Made by a program: the position numbers and the translations under genes. A model generated the notes under the pieces. That model was not told where the DNA came from, did no database searches, and saw only the letters and a program-made list of their open reading frames with translations. From Rhexocercosporidium sp. MPI-PUGE-AT-0058 (lineage: Eukaryota > Ascomycota > Leotiomycetes > Helotiales), in assembly GCA_020746875.1 (NCBI GenBank), contig JAGTJL010000001.1, positions 1,426,001 through 1,490,000 on the forward strand: a stretch of 64,000 nt of DNA, read 5' to 3'. Positions 50,169-62,220 of this stretch are shown here, in pieces. Numbering within the stretch: position 1 is the first letter of the stretch; the number at the start of each line of letters is the position of its first letter.

Positions 50169-51127
50169 ATAAGTGGTTTATTATACGTTAAAAGAATTAA
50201 GTATAAAAAGTATAAGAATAGAATTTTAATCGAACCAATCGATAAAAACTAAGTATGAAGAATATCACGTGAAAACGAAGTGTATAAGTGTAATTAAGGT
50301 AGTATAAGAGCTTTTAATTAGTTAAATTAAAGTAGAAAAAAAAAGGTGCTATTGGAGTCTTATAACTTAAAACGAAGAGATTTAATATAAATAATGATTT
50401 TATTACTTCGGGGGAAACTAGGTTTATATAACTACTTTTAGGCGCTAAGTTATTTAACTCTCGTATCGGCTATTTGCTCTTATATCGGTTATTTATTCTC
50501 GCATCGGTTATTAACTTTATATTAAAACTAACTTTATCTTTTAAACGTAATCACGTGATCAAAAACATCGATTACTAATCTTAAACGGCTATGAAAGTTA
50601 TAAGATTACGGAATTCATATGGAAGTGCTTAGAATATAATATATTTCTATTCTTTTTTATTTATATATACGTCGCATATCTTATAACTTTTAGATTTATT
50701 TATTTTATCTTTTTTAAAAGTATTTTATCGAAAATACTTTAATCTTTAATATTAATAACTGATTCTACTTTAATTAATAAGCGTAACTTCTTAATATATT
50801 ATTATAAAGCACGGAAAGAGAGCTTAACGGGTATAAATATTAAAACCAGGTGGAGAGCTACTAGCTTATAGCTAGTAAATATGACAAAACTATTAATAAG
50901 CCGATTATTATTGGAGAATAGTAATTAAGAGCTTGAAAATAGTATTACGGAGAACCCTTAGGTTATTAAGCACGTAAAGGAATCGTTAATTGTATAGTCT
51001 ATTTCAAAGTCTGAGAAGGAATTACGTTTATAGCGTTGTGGAGTTATTAAGTGTTATTTATAAAGTGGTAAAAAAATGCGGGGTGGTCTAAATGTAGGAG
51101 TAGTCCAAATAATAGTAGAAGGACTTT

Positions 51128-51174
51128 AATATATACTTTTCTTTTTATTTAAAAATTTTTCTTTATTATTTTAA
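51128..51174 (-). repeat. copy C piece left of MITE-2
   Basis: Matches copy A from about 26,641 to 26,681 (atatatattttctttttta...ctttattatttta) and ends in the MITE-2 TSD. Confidence 0.7.
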
Positions 51175-51796
51175 GGGTACAGCTAAATCGCCATACGTGA
51201 ATAGCTAAACCGCCATACGCTAAAATTTATTAACTTAGCGAGTATCATTTATTAACCTCGCTATATTATATTAATTTATACTACGTGGCAAGGGCCACTT
51301 ATATATTTCATAAAGTTTATTATTATATAATCAGCTCTTAGAATTGAAAATTAAAGCTATTTAAATTACTTAAATAAACACTTCGCCCTTGCATCACTTA
51401 ATCAGAGTTTTATAATATAAAAAAGCCTATCTACGATTGCTCTCGCGATGCAAAGACTTAAGCTTAAGCATCGGGATTATATGAGCCTAGTACTCGTCGA
51501 GAGAGGGCATATATGTAGGGCATTTTATTAATATACTAGACAAATAGTATTAAAGATGCTACTATAATTGCTACGACTACGATACAGCGGAAGGTAATTA
51601 GTAAAGTTAAAGTATATACTTAAGATGCGGACTTTAAAGCTAATGATGATTTTAATAAGCTGGCATAATTTTAATTATATATTATACATAGTTATTCATA
51701 CAAGTTTTAATAGTAATAAATGTACCCTTCATTTTCGGCTCGCTTCCTTAGCGTATGGCGGTTTAGCTATTCACGTATGGCGATTTAGCTGTATCC
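51175..51796. mobile_element. MITE-2 in copy C
   Basis: 622 bp, ends GGGTACAGCTAAATCGCCAT and inverse (...TTTAGCTGTATCC), 8-bp TSD TATTTTAA (51167-51174, 51797-51804). Copy A has the empty site (ttattattttaaaacg at 26,683). Each end carries two direct copies of AGCTAAAYCGCCATACG. The interior is non-coding and escaped heavy RIP. Confidence 0.93.
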
Positions 51797-51804
51797 TATT
51801 TTAA

Positions 51805-52168
51805 ACCGTTTTTTTACTTTTAATTTTTAAAAATTATTTTACGCTTATTATATAAATTTAAAATAATTATAATATTTAAATTAATAACCTTTTTGCTTAT
51901 GAGAGCGGCAAAATATAATACTCTTAATATAATTCCTTTTCTTACTGTCCTTACTTTCGTTAAAGAGTCAAGAACTAAAGGCTAAAAGAGCGCTATTAAA
52001 TGCGCGCTTTTTATTATTATTTTTAAAATATTTTTATAACTTTTTTTACGAGATTTATTATTTTTAAAATTATTATTATTTTATTCGCCTTTACTTCCGT
52101 TATACTTACTTAACTTTCGGTATATTAAAAGATACTTTTTAAATTCTTTTAATAAAAGATTTAACATT
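51805..52168 (-). repeat. copy C gag piece right of MITE-2
   Basis: Matches copy A 26,690-27,050, including the zinc-knuckle remnant, then breaks off at cattatta/aactaaatt where element F or another insertion begins. Confidence 0.8.
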
Positions 52169-53482
52169 ATTAAACTAAATTAAATAAAATAAAATTTAAA
52201 TAAATACGTACGGGCCGTATATTCGAGCGATTTATATATATTATACGTCTGCGGCGCGCGGATTCGTTTCTTTTTAACCTCACTTATAGACTGACTCGTA
52301 GGCTTTATATTTATAATTATAAATCGATTTAAGCCCTCTTATATTATTAAAACACTTTTTATAATAATATATAACCTCTATATAGCTTTCTTTTTCTTTT
52401 AGCGTTTATTTACGGCTTATAGCTTTTTATTTTCGTTTATAAAAAGAATTATAAAATACATAATTATTTAATAACCTTTAATTAATTATTAAATCGCACG
52501 GTCTATAAGGTTAAAACTAGCCGTACGACGTTATATAAAGTCTTTAATTGCCTTAGCTTATAATTTTAACTCCTGTATATTATATAACGTCTTTAAGACT
52601 TAAGTCGTTTATTTAATCGTAAAAAGAGGAGGAGGAGTAGGCGTTCGTAATTAAGTATTAAGCTTCGAGAGGACACGTTTAGGGTCGTACGAGACTAATT
52701 TAGTAGTTGCGAATTTATTACGGATCGTATTTAAAATTAAAGTTTTTATACGAGTTATAAAATAAGCTAAAAGAAAATTAAACTTATTAATATAATTAAT
52801 TTTAACTCGTATTAAATCTTTAATTTAACGTCTGTACGATTACTTTAAACCCGTAAAATAATTAATATTAAGAAGTTAAAGTAAATGCGACAAATATAAT
52901 AATATATAAAAAGTAATAATATAATAGTCTTTATAAAATAAAATAAATTTAAGTATTACGTAGCTTTTATGTCCGTTAAGAATTAAAAGCTAATATATAC
53001 CTTTTATATAATCTTTTATATATAAATAAAACACGTTTATAAGTTAAGTTAAGCTTAATTAATTAGTCGTTTAATTATTATTATTAATTATAATTATTTA
53101 ATTAAACGGTAAAGAATCGAAATATTAAGAAAAGATATAAGTTTTACCTTTAAGTATAATTATTAAAGGAAGTAATTAATTACTCGAATTAATATATTTA
53201 ATAGCCGTAACTTATTTATAATTCTTAAGTTAAATTGTAACGAGCCGTAAAGCTTATTTAAAAATTATAATAATTTTTATAATTAAAATTACGCTTATTT
53301 AAAAGCTTGTTTTATTAAAATTATAAATATCTTTATTTTAAATCTTATATTTTACGATTATATTTTATATTAGTCGGAATTAATTTTAAATAATTATAAG
53401 ATCTTTATAAAGAGTACGTTTATAATCGTATTTTCGATTATATTAAGTGTATAAAAAGTTATAACGTTAAACGAAGTTATAT

Positions 53483-53575
53483 AATATAGTAGGGTTGACC
53501 TTAGAGATCCATTTGTCACGTGATTGAGCTGCATCTTGCTATATTTAAGATAGCCTTTAAGGCAATATCCTTTAA
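53483..53575. repeat. little-mutated patch, possible LTR edge of F
   Basis: gggttgaccttagagatcc...tgtcacgtgattgagctgc stands out by its CpA/TpG content from RIP-mutated DNA on both sides. TGTCACGTGA resembles the start of fungal LTRs, but no second copy was found. Confidence 0.4.
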
Positions 53576-54599
53576 GAATAATAACGATTTTTACTATTAT
53601 AATTTTTCCTTTTTATTTAAATTATACCTTTTTTTTCCTTTAATAAATTATATTCCTTAAATATATAATATCTTTAATATTCGTTAAATAAGTATTTCTT
53701 ACGTTTACCTTCCGGCACTTATTTTATTATTTTCTTATTATATACTTAATGTTTTTTTTTTTTACATATTTTAATAACCGACGCAAGGAATAAGTAAAAA
53801 AGCTAAAGTGAAATACGTAAAGAAGCTTAAAGGCCCCTTATATTAATTATAAGGATCGAAACCGATAAGTGCTCGAACTGGTATAAACTTATTTACTTAA
53901 AGATTTCTTAACCCTTAAAAGTAAAATTAAATACGGCATTTCAATAGTTTTTTATAATATAACGAGAAGCATAGGAAGTTTAAAAGGAAATTACTTACCT
54001 TTAATATAAGAGTACTTAAATTATTAAAAATACTAGCTCTAGCACGTAGAACATTAATACTGAAAAAGGTCGGACCGAAAATAGCCGGATTACGCTATTA
54101 AAAACGCCTTAATCGATATCGAAGTATATTTAATATTTTAAAAACGAAAAGTAGATTATTTAAAATAAATTCAGTAAATTTTAACGCTAATCGCACTTTT
54201 AATAAGCGTATTTATTATTCTTTTTCTTTTCTTTTTCCGTTAAGAGCTTACTTTAAGCTAGCGAGACGGAGCTTAATAAAAAAGTATATAAGGTTTTATT
54301 TTATACTTTTTTAATTAATTTTAATCTTAAGTTATTTTACGCCGAGATTAACTTTAATAATAATAAAACTTTTATATTTAACGAGATTTATTTATTTCGC
54401 TTAAGCTTATACGTTCGTTTATTATAAGAATAAGAAGCTTAGACTTCGGCGTCTTTCGGGCTTTATTATTCCGGAAGGAGCTTAAAGCTATAAGCTCTTT
54501 AATTTAATATTTTACTTATATACTTCCTTTATTTTCTCGAGTTTATATATTCTTTTTTTTTTAATATAATATATTATATCTTTTATTCTTTTACTAATA

Positions 54600-57500
54600 A
54601 TATTAAGCGCATTTACTTTTTAATAAATCATTAATTTTATTAAAGAAAATTAATTATATTCGAAAACGATATTAAAAATAACGCCTTTAGCGGCAACTCG
54701 AAGGGTAAGGAGCTTAAACGACTTATTAATAACTTTTTTATAACTCGAAGAAGCTCTGCGACCCCGATTATAAATTACTTTATTATTAAAACTAGCTCTA
54801 TAAGCTCTATAAGCTCTTTTACCTTCGTGCTTGTTAAACCTTTAATAAAGCTTAATATTACTGGAATTACTAACCTTACTTTATTACAATTATTAAGAAT
54901 ACTTATAAACAATATTCTAATTATAAAAAAGAGAAAGAAAAGAAATAAAAGTAGCGGTAATAACTTATAATAAGATATATTTAATTATAATTAAAGCAGT
55001 AGCTATTTAAAAAGCTTCGATATAAGAACTTAAGCCGCTTTTTAAGCTTTATCGGCTTATATAACACTTACTTAACTTATACACTCTTAAGCTATACTGT
55101 ATTCACCTCTAAAGCAAAGAAGACTTAACCCCGCTAATATAAATTATATAGCACCGCTTTAAGCTTAAGCTACTTTTACTCAGGCTTTTTAATTAATACG
55201 ACTTACGTTAAAATAATATAAACTTATTAAAACTTTTATATTATATAAAGCAGACGAGGCTTTAAATAATTACTATTATGAACTTACTTTTAATAATATA
55301 GCGTCTTAATAGCTTATATCTTAAGCCGCACGACTTGCTACGGATTTTATTAAAAGATTTCCTTATTTCGTAATAACTTAAATTATATTAATCTTAAGCA
55401 CTTTTAATTATTTATATTTTAACGGGAATAATACTATTAAGTTCTTTAAGACTTTAAAGCAGCTCTTTACAGCTCGAGGCATTACGGAGGACGCCGAAAA
55501 GAAATAATACGTCGTAGATTATTATATTCTCGAAATAGGCTAAAATATTAAGTAGCTCCTTGATTTCTTTAATAATACTTATTAAAAGTTAATTAAGGAA
55601 GTTATAAAAGAATACTAAACGTTCGACCTTAAGTAATATTATTATATTTTTTAAAACTTAAAGAAGATATTTAATAATTTTAAATATATTATAAAAAATA
55701 CTTTTAAATCTTAATCTCGATAATTTCTCCGAGCTTTTAAAAAAGTTAGTCGAGCTTATATGCGAAAGAAAATTATTATAAAGCAATAAATAATTATAAA
55801 GTTTCTAATAGTTTTATTTAAATACTTAAAATAAAAGGCCGGAACTTTTATAAAAGATAATAATATTTTTAATATAAAAAATATATAATCTTTCGATAAA
55901 ATATATATTAAAATAAAAAGCTTATTCTGAGTCGAGCGGGAAATCGACACGTTAATTAAAAAGAAAGTATTATTTATACGAATTACTCAGGCCGATCGTC
56001 TTCGACTCGAGTCGAGTAATAATAAAACTCCCTTTTTAGCGGTATAATTCGGAGGGCTTAACTTTATAACTCGCCTCGAGCTTATAAAGTATAAGAATAA
56101 TTCTTTAGCTCAGGAGATCGACGACGTCTTTAAGAAGAATTCGGTGCTTCGTTTTAAATTAAATTAAAAAAGGCATATTCGAGAAGAAGTTATTCCTATT
56201 ATTAAAAAGCTGATTCGCAATATTAATTAAGTTATAAAATAAGATATCGATATAATTACGGAAAAACTAAATAACTTACGTATTTTATATATTATTATAA
56301 AGAAAAGAAAGAATTCAGAGTTAATAGCCGAAGTCAAGGCTTTATTTACTTACGAATCGATTATATACTCTGAAAAAGCTAAAGTATTTTATTAAGATTC
56401 TAAAGCAAGCTTTAAATATAATCGACGTTTTAATATAAAAGATAATACAAGCATCGGATATCTCTTTTACTTTAATAAGCCGATTCTGGGTATTAAACCT
56501 TAAGGATTTTATAAGTATTAAAATTAATATTATAAGTTTAAGAAATAACTTAATTTAGGAATTATTTATAAAAATAAAAATAATTATATTTATATAAGCC
56601 TTTAAAAAGAAGGAATAAAAGCTTAAGCAGTTTAATTTCCTCGAGATAAACTAAGGAAAGAAGTTCTTATTTTATAAATAATTAATATAAAAAGAAACTT
56701 AAACTCGAGGCGAAAAGAAGAAATAGTTTAAAAGAAGCTTTAAGACGCTTAAAAAGCCCTTTTAGCTTAATAAAATATTATGCCGAAGTCAGCCTTAAAA
56801 GAATTAATACTAGAAGTAAGTTAAGAGCTTTAAAATTATTTAAATATCCTTACTATTCGACTCTTCGATATAATAAGATTAATTAACGTTTAAAACGTAC
56901 TTATTACCTTCGATTCAGAAGGAATAAATAATAGCTTCGAAATAATACTTACGGAAATAAGATAATAAAATGCCGCTATTTTTAAAATAATAATAAAAGC
57001 TAAATTATATATAATCGGAATCTTATTTTAAAAACGCTTTAAAGCTTAAGCTAATTACGGAAGACTAAAAGTTCGCGAAGAAATTAAGAATACCGTCAGA
57101 TTTTAAAAGCTTATAAACGTAAACTTTTTAATTAAAATACTTAAAGCAAAACCTACTCGGATTATCGTAAGAGATAATAATAATAATATTATTTTTAAGA
57201 AATTAAAAGAAATTACTTCAGTCGTAAGTCGAAAAAGACCGATTACTATTAAATTACCTTTTATAAGAACTATTCGAGAACGCGTTAAAAGCAACTTACT
57301 TATTATTATTAAAGCGACTTCAAGCCGACCTCGCGTATACTAAGCGCTATCGCGGAATAATTATACGTTAAATAATACGTTAGATAAGCTTCTTACTTAG
57401 AAAAAGCTTCTTAAAAACTTGACTTTAAAAGAAATCCTTATTTTAATCGACTTATTAAAAATAAGTCGACCGAAGATTATTAATTAAAAGATTTAGGATT

Positions 57501-60500
57501 AAATTGTTATTATTAATATTAAGATTATAAAATATATAAAAGCTCTTTAAAACTGCGATTAAGAAAGGAATAATATTATATTTTAACGCTTTTTATTACT
57601 TTAAGCTAATACTTTAGATTTTATATTAAGAGAACTGCGAGCTTCGCGACAGCCTAAACGTATTTTCCTTAAATGAAAATAACGAATTATTACTTATTTT
57701 ACCGTGTCTCGAGCTAAACTTACGTATAAGCTTTAAGTTTAATAAAGGAAATAAAAGTATTAAGTCTTTTTAATATAAGAAATATTAATTTAATAATTAA
57801 TTTTCTAGCTATTATTAAACTTGATTTCTTTTTTTAACTTAATACTTATAATCTTAACCGCTATTTTAATAGCGCTTTAAAGAATAATAGTTTTAAAAAA
57901 GGAACTTAAAGTCGACTTACTATTAACCGCTAAAGTTTACTTAATCGATATACCTTAAGGACCGAGTTATAAGTAATACTCTTTAACGCCGAAGTATATG
58001 ATTATTATACTTAAAAGGACGAGATTTAATAATATCCGAGCTATTTTTAATTCCGGCGCAAAAGTTAATTATATATTTTATAATACTGCCGTTTAATTAG
58101 AAGTCTTTATTATAAAAAGCGACTTTATAGCTTTAAAAAGTATTATAAGCGTAAAATCGCGATTTCTGAAATATGTAAATAACGTCCCGGTTATAATAAG
58201 AGATTATATTATTTTTATTAAGTTTTATATTATAAATATTTTAAGTATTAGAATTATTTTTAAATTTTTATTTTTTCAGATTACGCGCGTTTTATTTAAA
58301 TACTTATTTAATACGGAAGGCGGTTTAATTTACGTTAACTTATAAAATAAGACTACGCGACTAATTATTATCATTAAAGTAATTAAACTTATAAAGTATA
58401 CTAAAAGCATTAAAGCCGTAAAATCTGAGAGTCGAGTTAGTAAAATATTATTAAATCCGGAATTAAATTACTTAAAGTCCGAAACTGACTCGGAAAACGA
58501 ATAACTGGCTATAACTAGAGCTTTACAGTTAATACCGTCGAATACTCTCTAAAGGATACTTCCTTTAAGCTCGAGGACGAGCTTTTTTATAAGAAGGACG
58601 AAAAAACTTTTAATAATAAAAGCAATTCTTCTTTTAAAAACGTTTTATATATTTTCATCGAATATATAAAACAAGAATTTATGATTTTAAAGATAGACTT
58701 TTACGATTACCTCCTTTATAAAGACTTTATTAAAATTCTTTTCGATAGAAAACGTATATTTAGCACCGTATTAATTAAGAAAATCGAGCTTATCTTTTAA
58801 TTTATTATAAATTATAATACTTTATTAATAATATCTTTATTTAAAGAACGTAAATAAGTCTCGCGGGTTTATATTATATATAAGACGAAAGATAAAAAGA
58901 TTAAGCTTATAAATTAAATAAATAAAATAAGAAATGCGTTTAAAAGCTGTAAAGATTAGTACGAAGTCTTTAAAAAAAAGGACTTTCCTTAAGAGTAAAT
59001 TAAAAAGTATTAAGATATCTTACTCTTTTGTTTTGCCGGCTTTCCTCGCGGATTTAGGATTACGGAAGAACGACTTGCTATTTTAAATATTAAAGATATA
59101 TTATAATTAAAAGAAAGAGCCCTCTTCGACGAAATTATATTAAATCGAGAAGGTATTATTATATTTAATTAAATTAAGTATAAGAAATTCCATAAGGATA
59201 TTTCGCTATTTATTATTATTAAGATAATAAACCACGAAGCCTAGCAAGTATTATACTTTTTATTTCTTAAAGCGTTAGCTCCCGAAGTCAAGAAGATAGT
59301 AGAAAATAGACTTAACCGTAAGGTTCTCGAACTCTTTAAGAGGCCGTATCGCAACGCTTAATTCTTAATTAAGAAAAAAGAATTAAGAAAGTATTACTTA
59401 ATTAATTCGGTAATTATATTTAACGCAATTACTTTAAAAGACGTTAATTTACTTCCTTTTATTAACGAATTTTTAAAAGAATTTATAAGATATTATATTA
59501 CGAGCTTAATAGACTTATATTTAAGTTATAATTAATAAGTATTATATTAAAATAATCGAGATATAACGGCCTTCTTTATACTTAGTATTAGACTAATCCG
59601 AAACACGACGCTACTTTAAGGAATTATAAACTCTATTACTTAGTTCGTAAGAATAATTAATAAAATACTAAAAAATATTATATTTTTTATTATAATACCG
59701 TTTTTAAACGACGTTAACGTAAAAAGATTATATATAAACTATAATCGGAAAAAAGCACGGCTTAAAATTCGCTAATTCGTTCTTAAGTACTTTCTTAACT
59801 TCGATAAAATATTAAAACGCCTTAAGCGCGCTAAAGCTATTATAAGCTTTAAATCGCAGTTCTGTTGTAATAGTATGAACGTCGTCGGCTATATATATAA
59901 CTTATAAAAAAGAGAATCTTTAATTATATACTTAATTAAAATATAAAAGTAAAAAGAACTTAAGAACGTTATAAAAGTTAAAGGATTTCTAAGTTTAATT
60001 ACTTATTTTTGTATTTAAATTAAAGACTTTCGTTTATTAGCCGAGTTATTATACGATTTTATTAAAAAAAGAATCAAATTTATATAAAACCCTGCAATTT
60101 ATAATTAAATAATAAAAACCTTTTAAAATATCTTATACTTCTTCTTAATACTTTATAGGATTGATTACTTTAAAAGCGCTAGCGAAATCGTCGTTTTTAT
60201 AAACTTTAATAAAATTAAATAAAATAATTTCTTTAATTAGCGTAACCCGAAAAATAATAAGCTTAAACCGGCGAAATATAAAAGCGGCTTTTAAATAAAA
60301 GTAAAATAAGATTATAATATTATAAAAAGAAAATATAAAAGTATATTCTTAATCCTTAAGAAGCTTAAAATCTGGCTTATAAGAATTTATTTTATTATAA
60401 AGACTGACGCAAATACTCTTATTACTTAATTTAAAAGAGCTACTTACAACTACTTTAATATAATACTCACTTATTAGCTCGCTTAAATTAGGCTTTTCGA

Positions 60501-62220
60501 CTTCGAAATGCGTTATATTAAAAGTATTACGTATACAATAGCAAATGCTTTCTTAAAGAAACTTAAATACCTTAAGAATATTAAAAAAGATATCGAAAAT
60601 AATAATAATAAGGATTAAATCTTAACTAAACTTAATGCGATTAGAATTTGCTCGGTAGAAGCGAAGAGCACGGAAGACTTAATAAAAAAGCCAGAGACCT
60701 TCGATAACCCTGAATTAACCCGAAGACGCGATATCTTCATCGATATAAAGCGAAAAGACCTTCGATGACCCTGAATTAACCCGAAGACGCGATATCTTTA
60801 TCGATATAAAGCGAAAAGTCCAAGAATTACGAGATAGATCGAACGATTAAGTAATACCTAATAATAACTCGAGTATAAATTAAGAAAGCGAAGCGGACTT
60901 ATTAATATTTTTAAAATATTATAAAAAGTATTATTAAAAGATAATTACTTATTTAATTACGTTTAAAACTCTGAAAAATATAAACTTAAAAGCCTTTTAT
61001 ATATTTAAGAAAAAAGTATTATTATATAAAGTTTATAATTAACGTATTTAAAGACTTTTATTAAAAAGCGTATTTATTAAGCTCGTTATCGACATTGATA
61101 AAGATAAGGCATATATCTTACGAAGCTATTATAATAGCTCCGGCTATAAAGAAAAAAAAAGTATATATTACCGCATCTCTTAGCGCTATTTTTAAAAAAG
61201 TTATTTTAAAGACTTCGCGGAATTTATTAAAATATATAATAAATATATATTACGTAATATTAAGTAATAAGAAAAACTTATAATTTTAATTACTTTAAAT
61301 AAACTTATAAAAAAATAAGCGCTAAATATTACTTTTATATTAATATAAAACGAGAAGAAATATCTCGTTATCGCTCGAGATAATATAAGTAATTAAGTCG
61401 AAGCCAAGGCGCTTGCTTCGAAGGAAGCTAAAAGTATCGCTAATTTTATTTAATAAGATATTATTTGCTAATACGGGCTGTTTTAGAAGCTAGTAGTCGA
61501 TAAAAGCATAAAGAATATAAATAAAGTCGTTAACTTATTAAATAAAATAGAAATTCGACGAATTTAAATATCGACTTATAACGCGAAAGCTAATAATATA
61601 ATCGAGCGGAGATATAGCCTTATTAAAAATACTCTTTTTAAAATAAAAAGAAACTGGATAAGCAGCTTATTAGCGGTTCTGTTCGCTAATCGCATTATAA
61701 TTTATAGATTTATAAATTATACTTTTTTTATATAATTTACAGCAAAAAATTAGTTTTCCCTATCGAAACACGTTACTTTACTTAAAGAAGCCTTTTCTCG
61801 GAAGATATTAAGAATATTAACGATTTAATTTATATTCGATCTTTTTAATATTAAATACAAAATAATAATATAAAAAAAGCTAAGCTTTAAAAAACACGCC
61901 GTAAATAAAATAAAAAAAGAAGCTTTCGACGTAAAAAAAAACATTCGAAATAAGTTATTATAAGTTAAAGACTTAATTCTTAAGCACGACTTTATTTAAA
62001 AAATCGATATATTAAAGAATAAAAAGCTTGACTTTCGGTAGCTAAGACCTTACGAAATTTATAAGGCTTTCCTTAAAAAAAGCTATTATAAGCTAAAAGA
62101 ATTAAAAATCAACGGTATACTTTTCTACGGTATTTTTGCAATTAATCGCCTTAAGCTATTTTATAAACGAGAGCGCTTTATTTATTATAAAAATAATAAG
62201 CTTTTAATAATAACTTAATA
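54600..62220 (+). pseudogene. RIP-mutated gag-pol of gypsy element F
   Basis: Order on the plus strand: gag with FFKTLKQLFTARGITEDAEK near 55,441-55,500; protease core RAIFNSGAKVNYIF near 58,038-58,080 (Asp of the DSG triad read as Asn); reverse transcriptase FLIKKKELRKYYLINSV to PFLNDVNVKRL near 59,360-59,730; RNase H KTDANTLIT and WLAWIRLFDFE-type remnant near 60,400-60,520; integrase and C-terminal region ISTYNAKANNIIERRYSLI near 61,567-61,625, ending near 62,219. A 61-bp duplication at 60,696-60,817 shifts the frame. Not functional. Distinct from copies A-C. Confidence 0.8.
60696..60817. repeat. 61-bp tandem duplication in element F
   Basis: Two units (gaccttcgatraccctgaat...) that differ at two C/T or A/G sites. 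61 is not a multiple of three, so the copy breaks the polyprotein frame between RNase H and integrase. Confidence 0.9.

Larger units (their letters stand above)
47213..51127 (-). mobile_element. copia-type element E, truncated, in copy C
   Basis: Lies where copy C should have its pol region. The minus strand codes gag, a pre-integrase region and integrase, but nothing like a reverse transcriptase is left of 47,260, so the 3' half is missing. The right part (49,600-51,127) holds no coding sequence and probably includes the leader and 5' LTR, whose limits I could not fix. Mutation is milder than in A, B and D. Confidence 0.7.
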
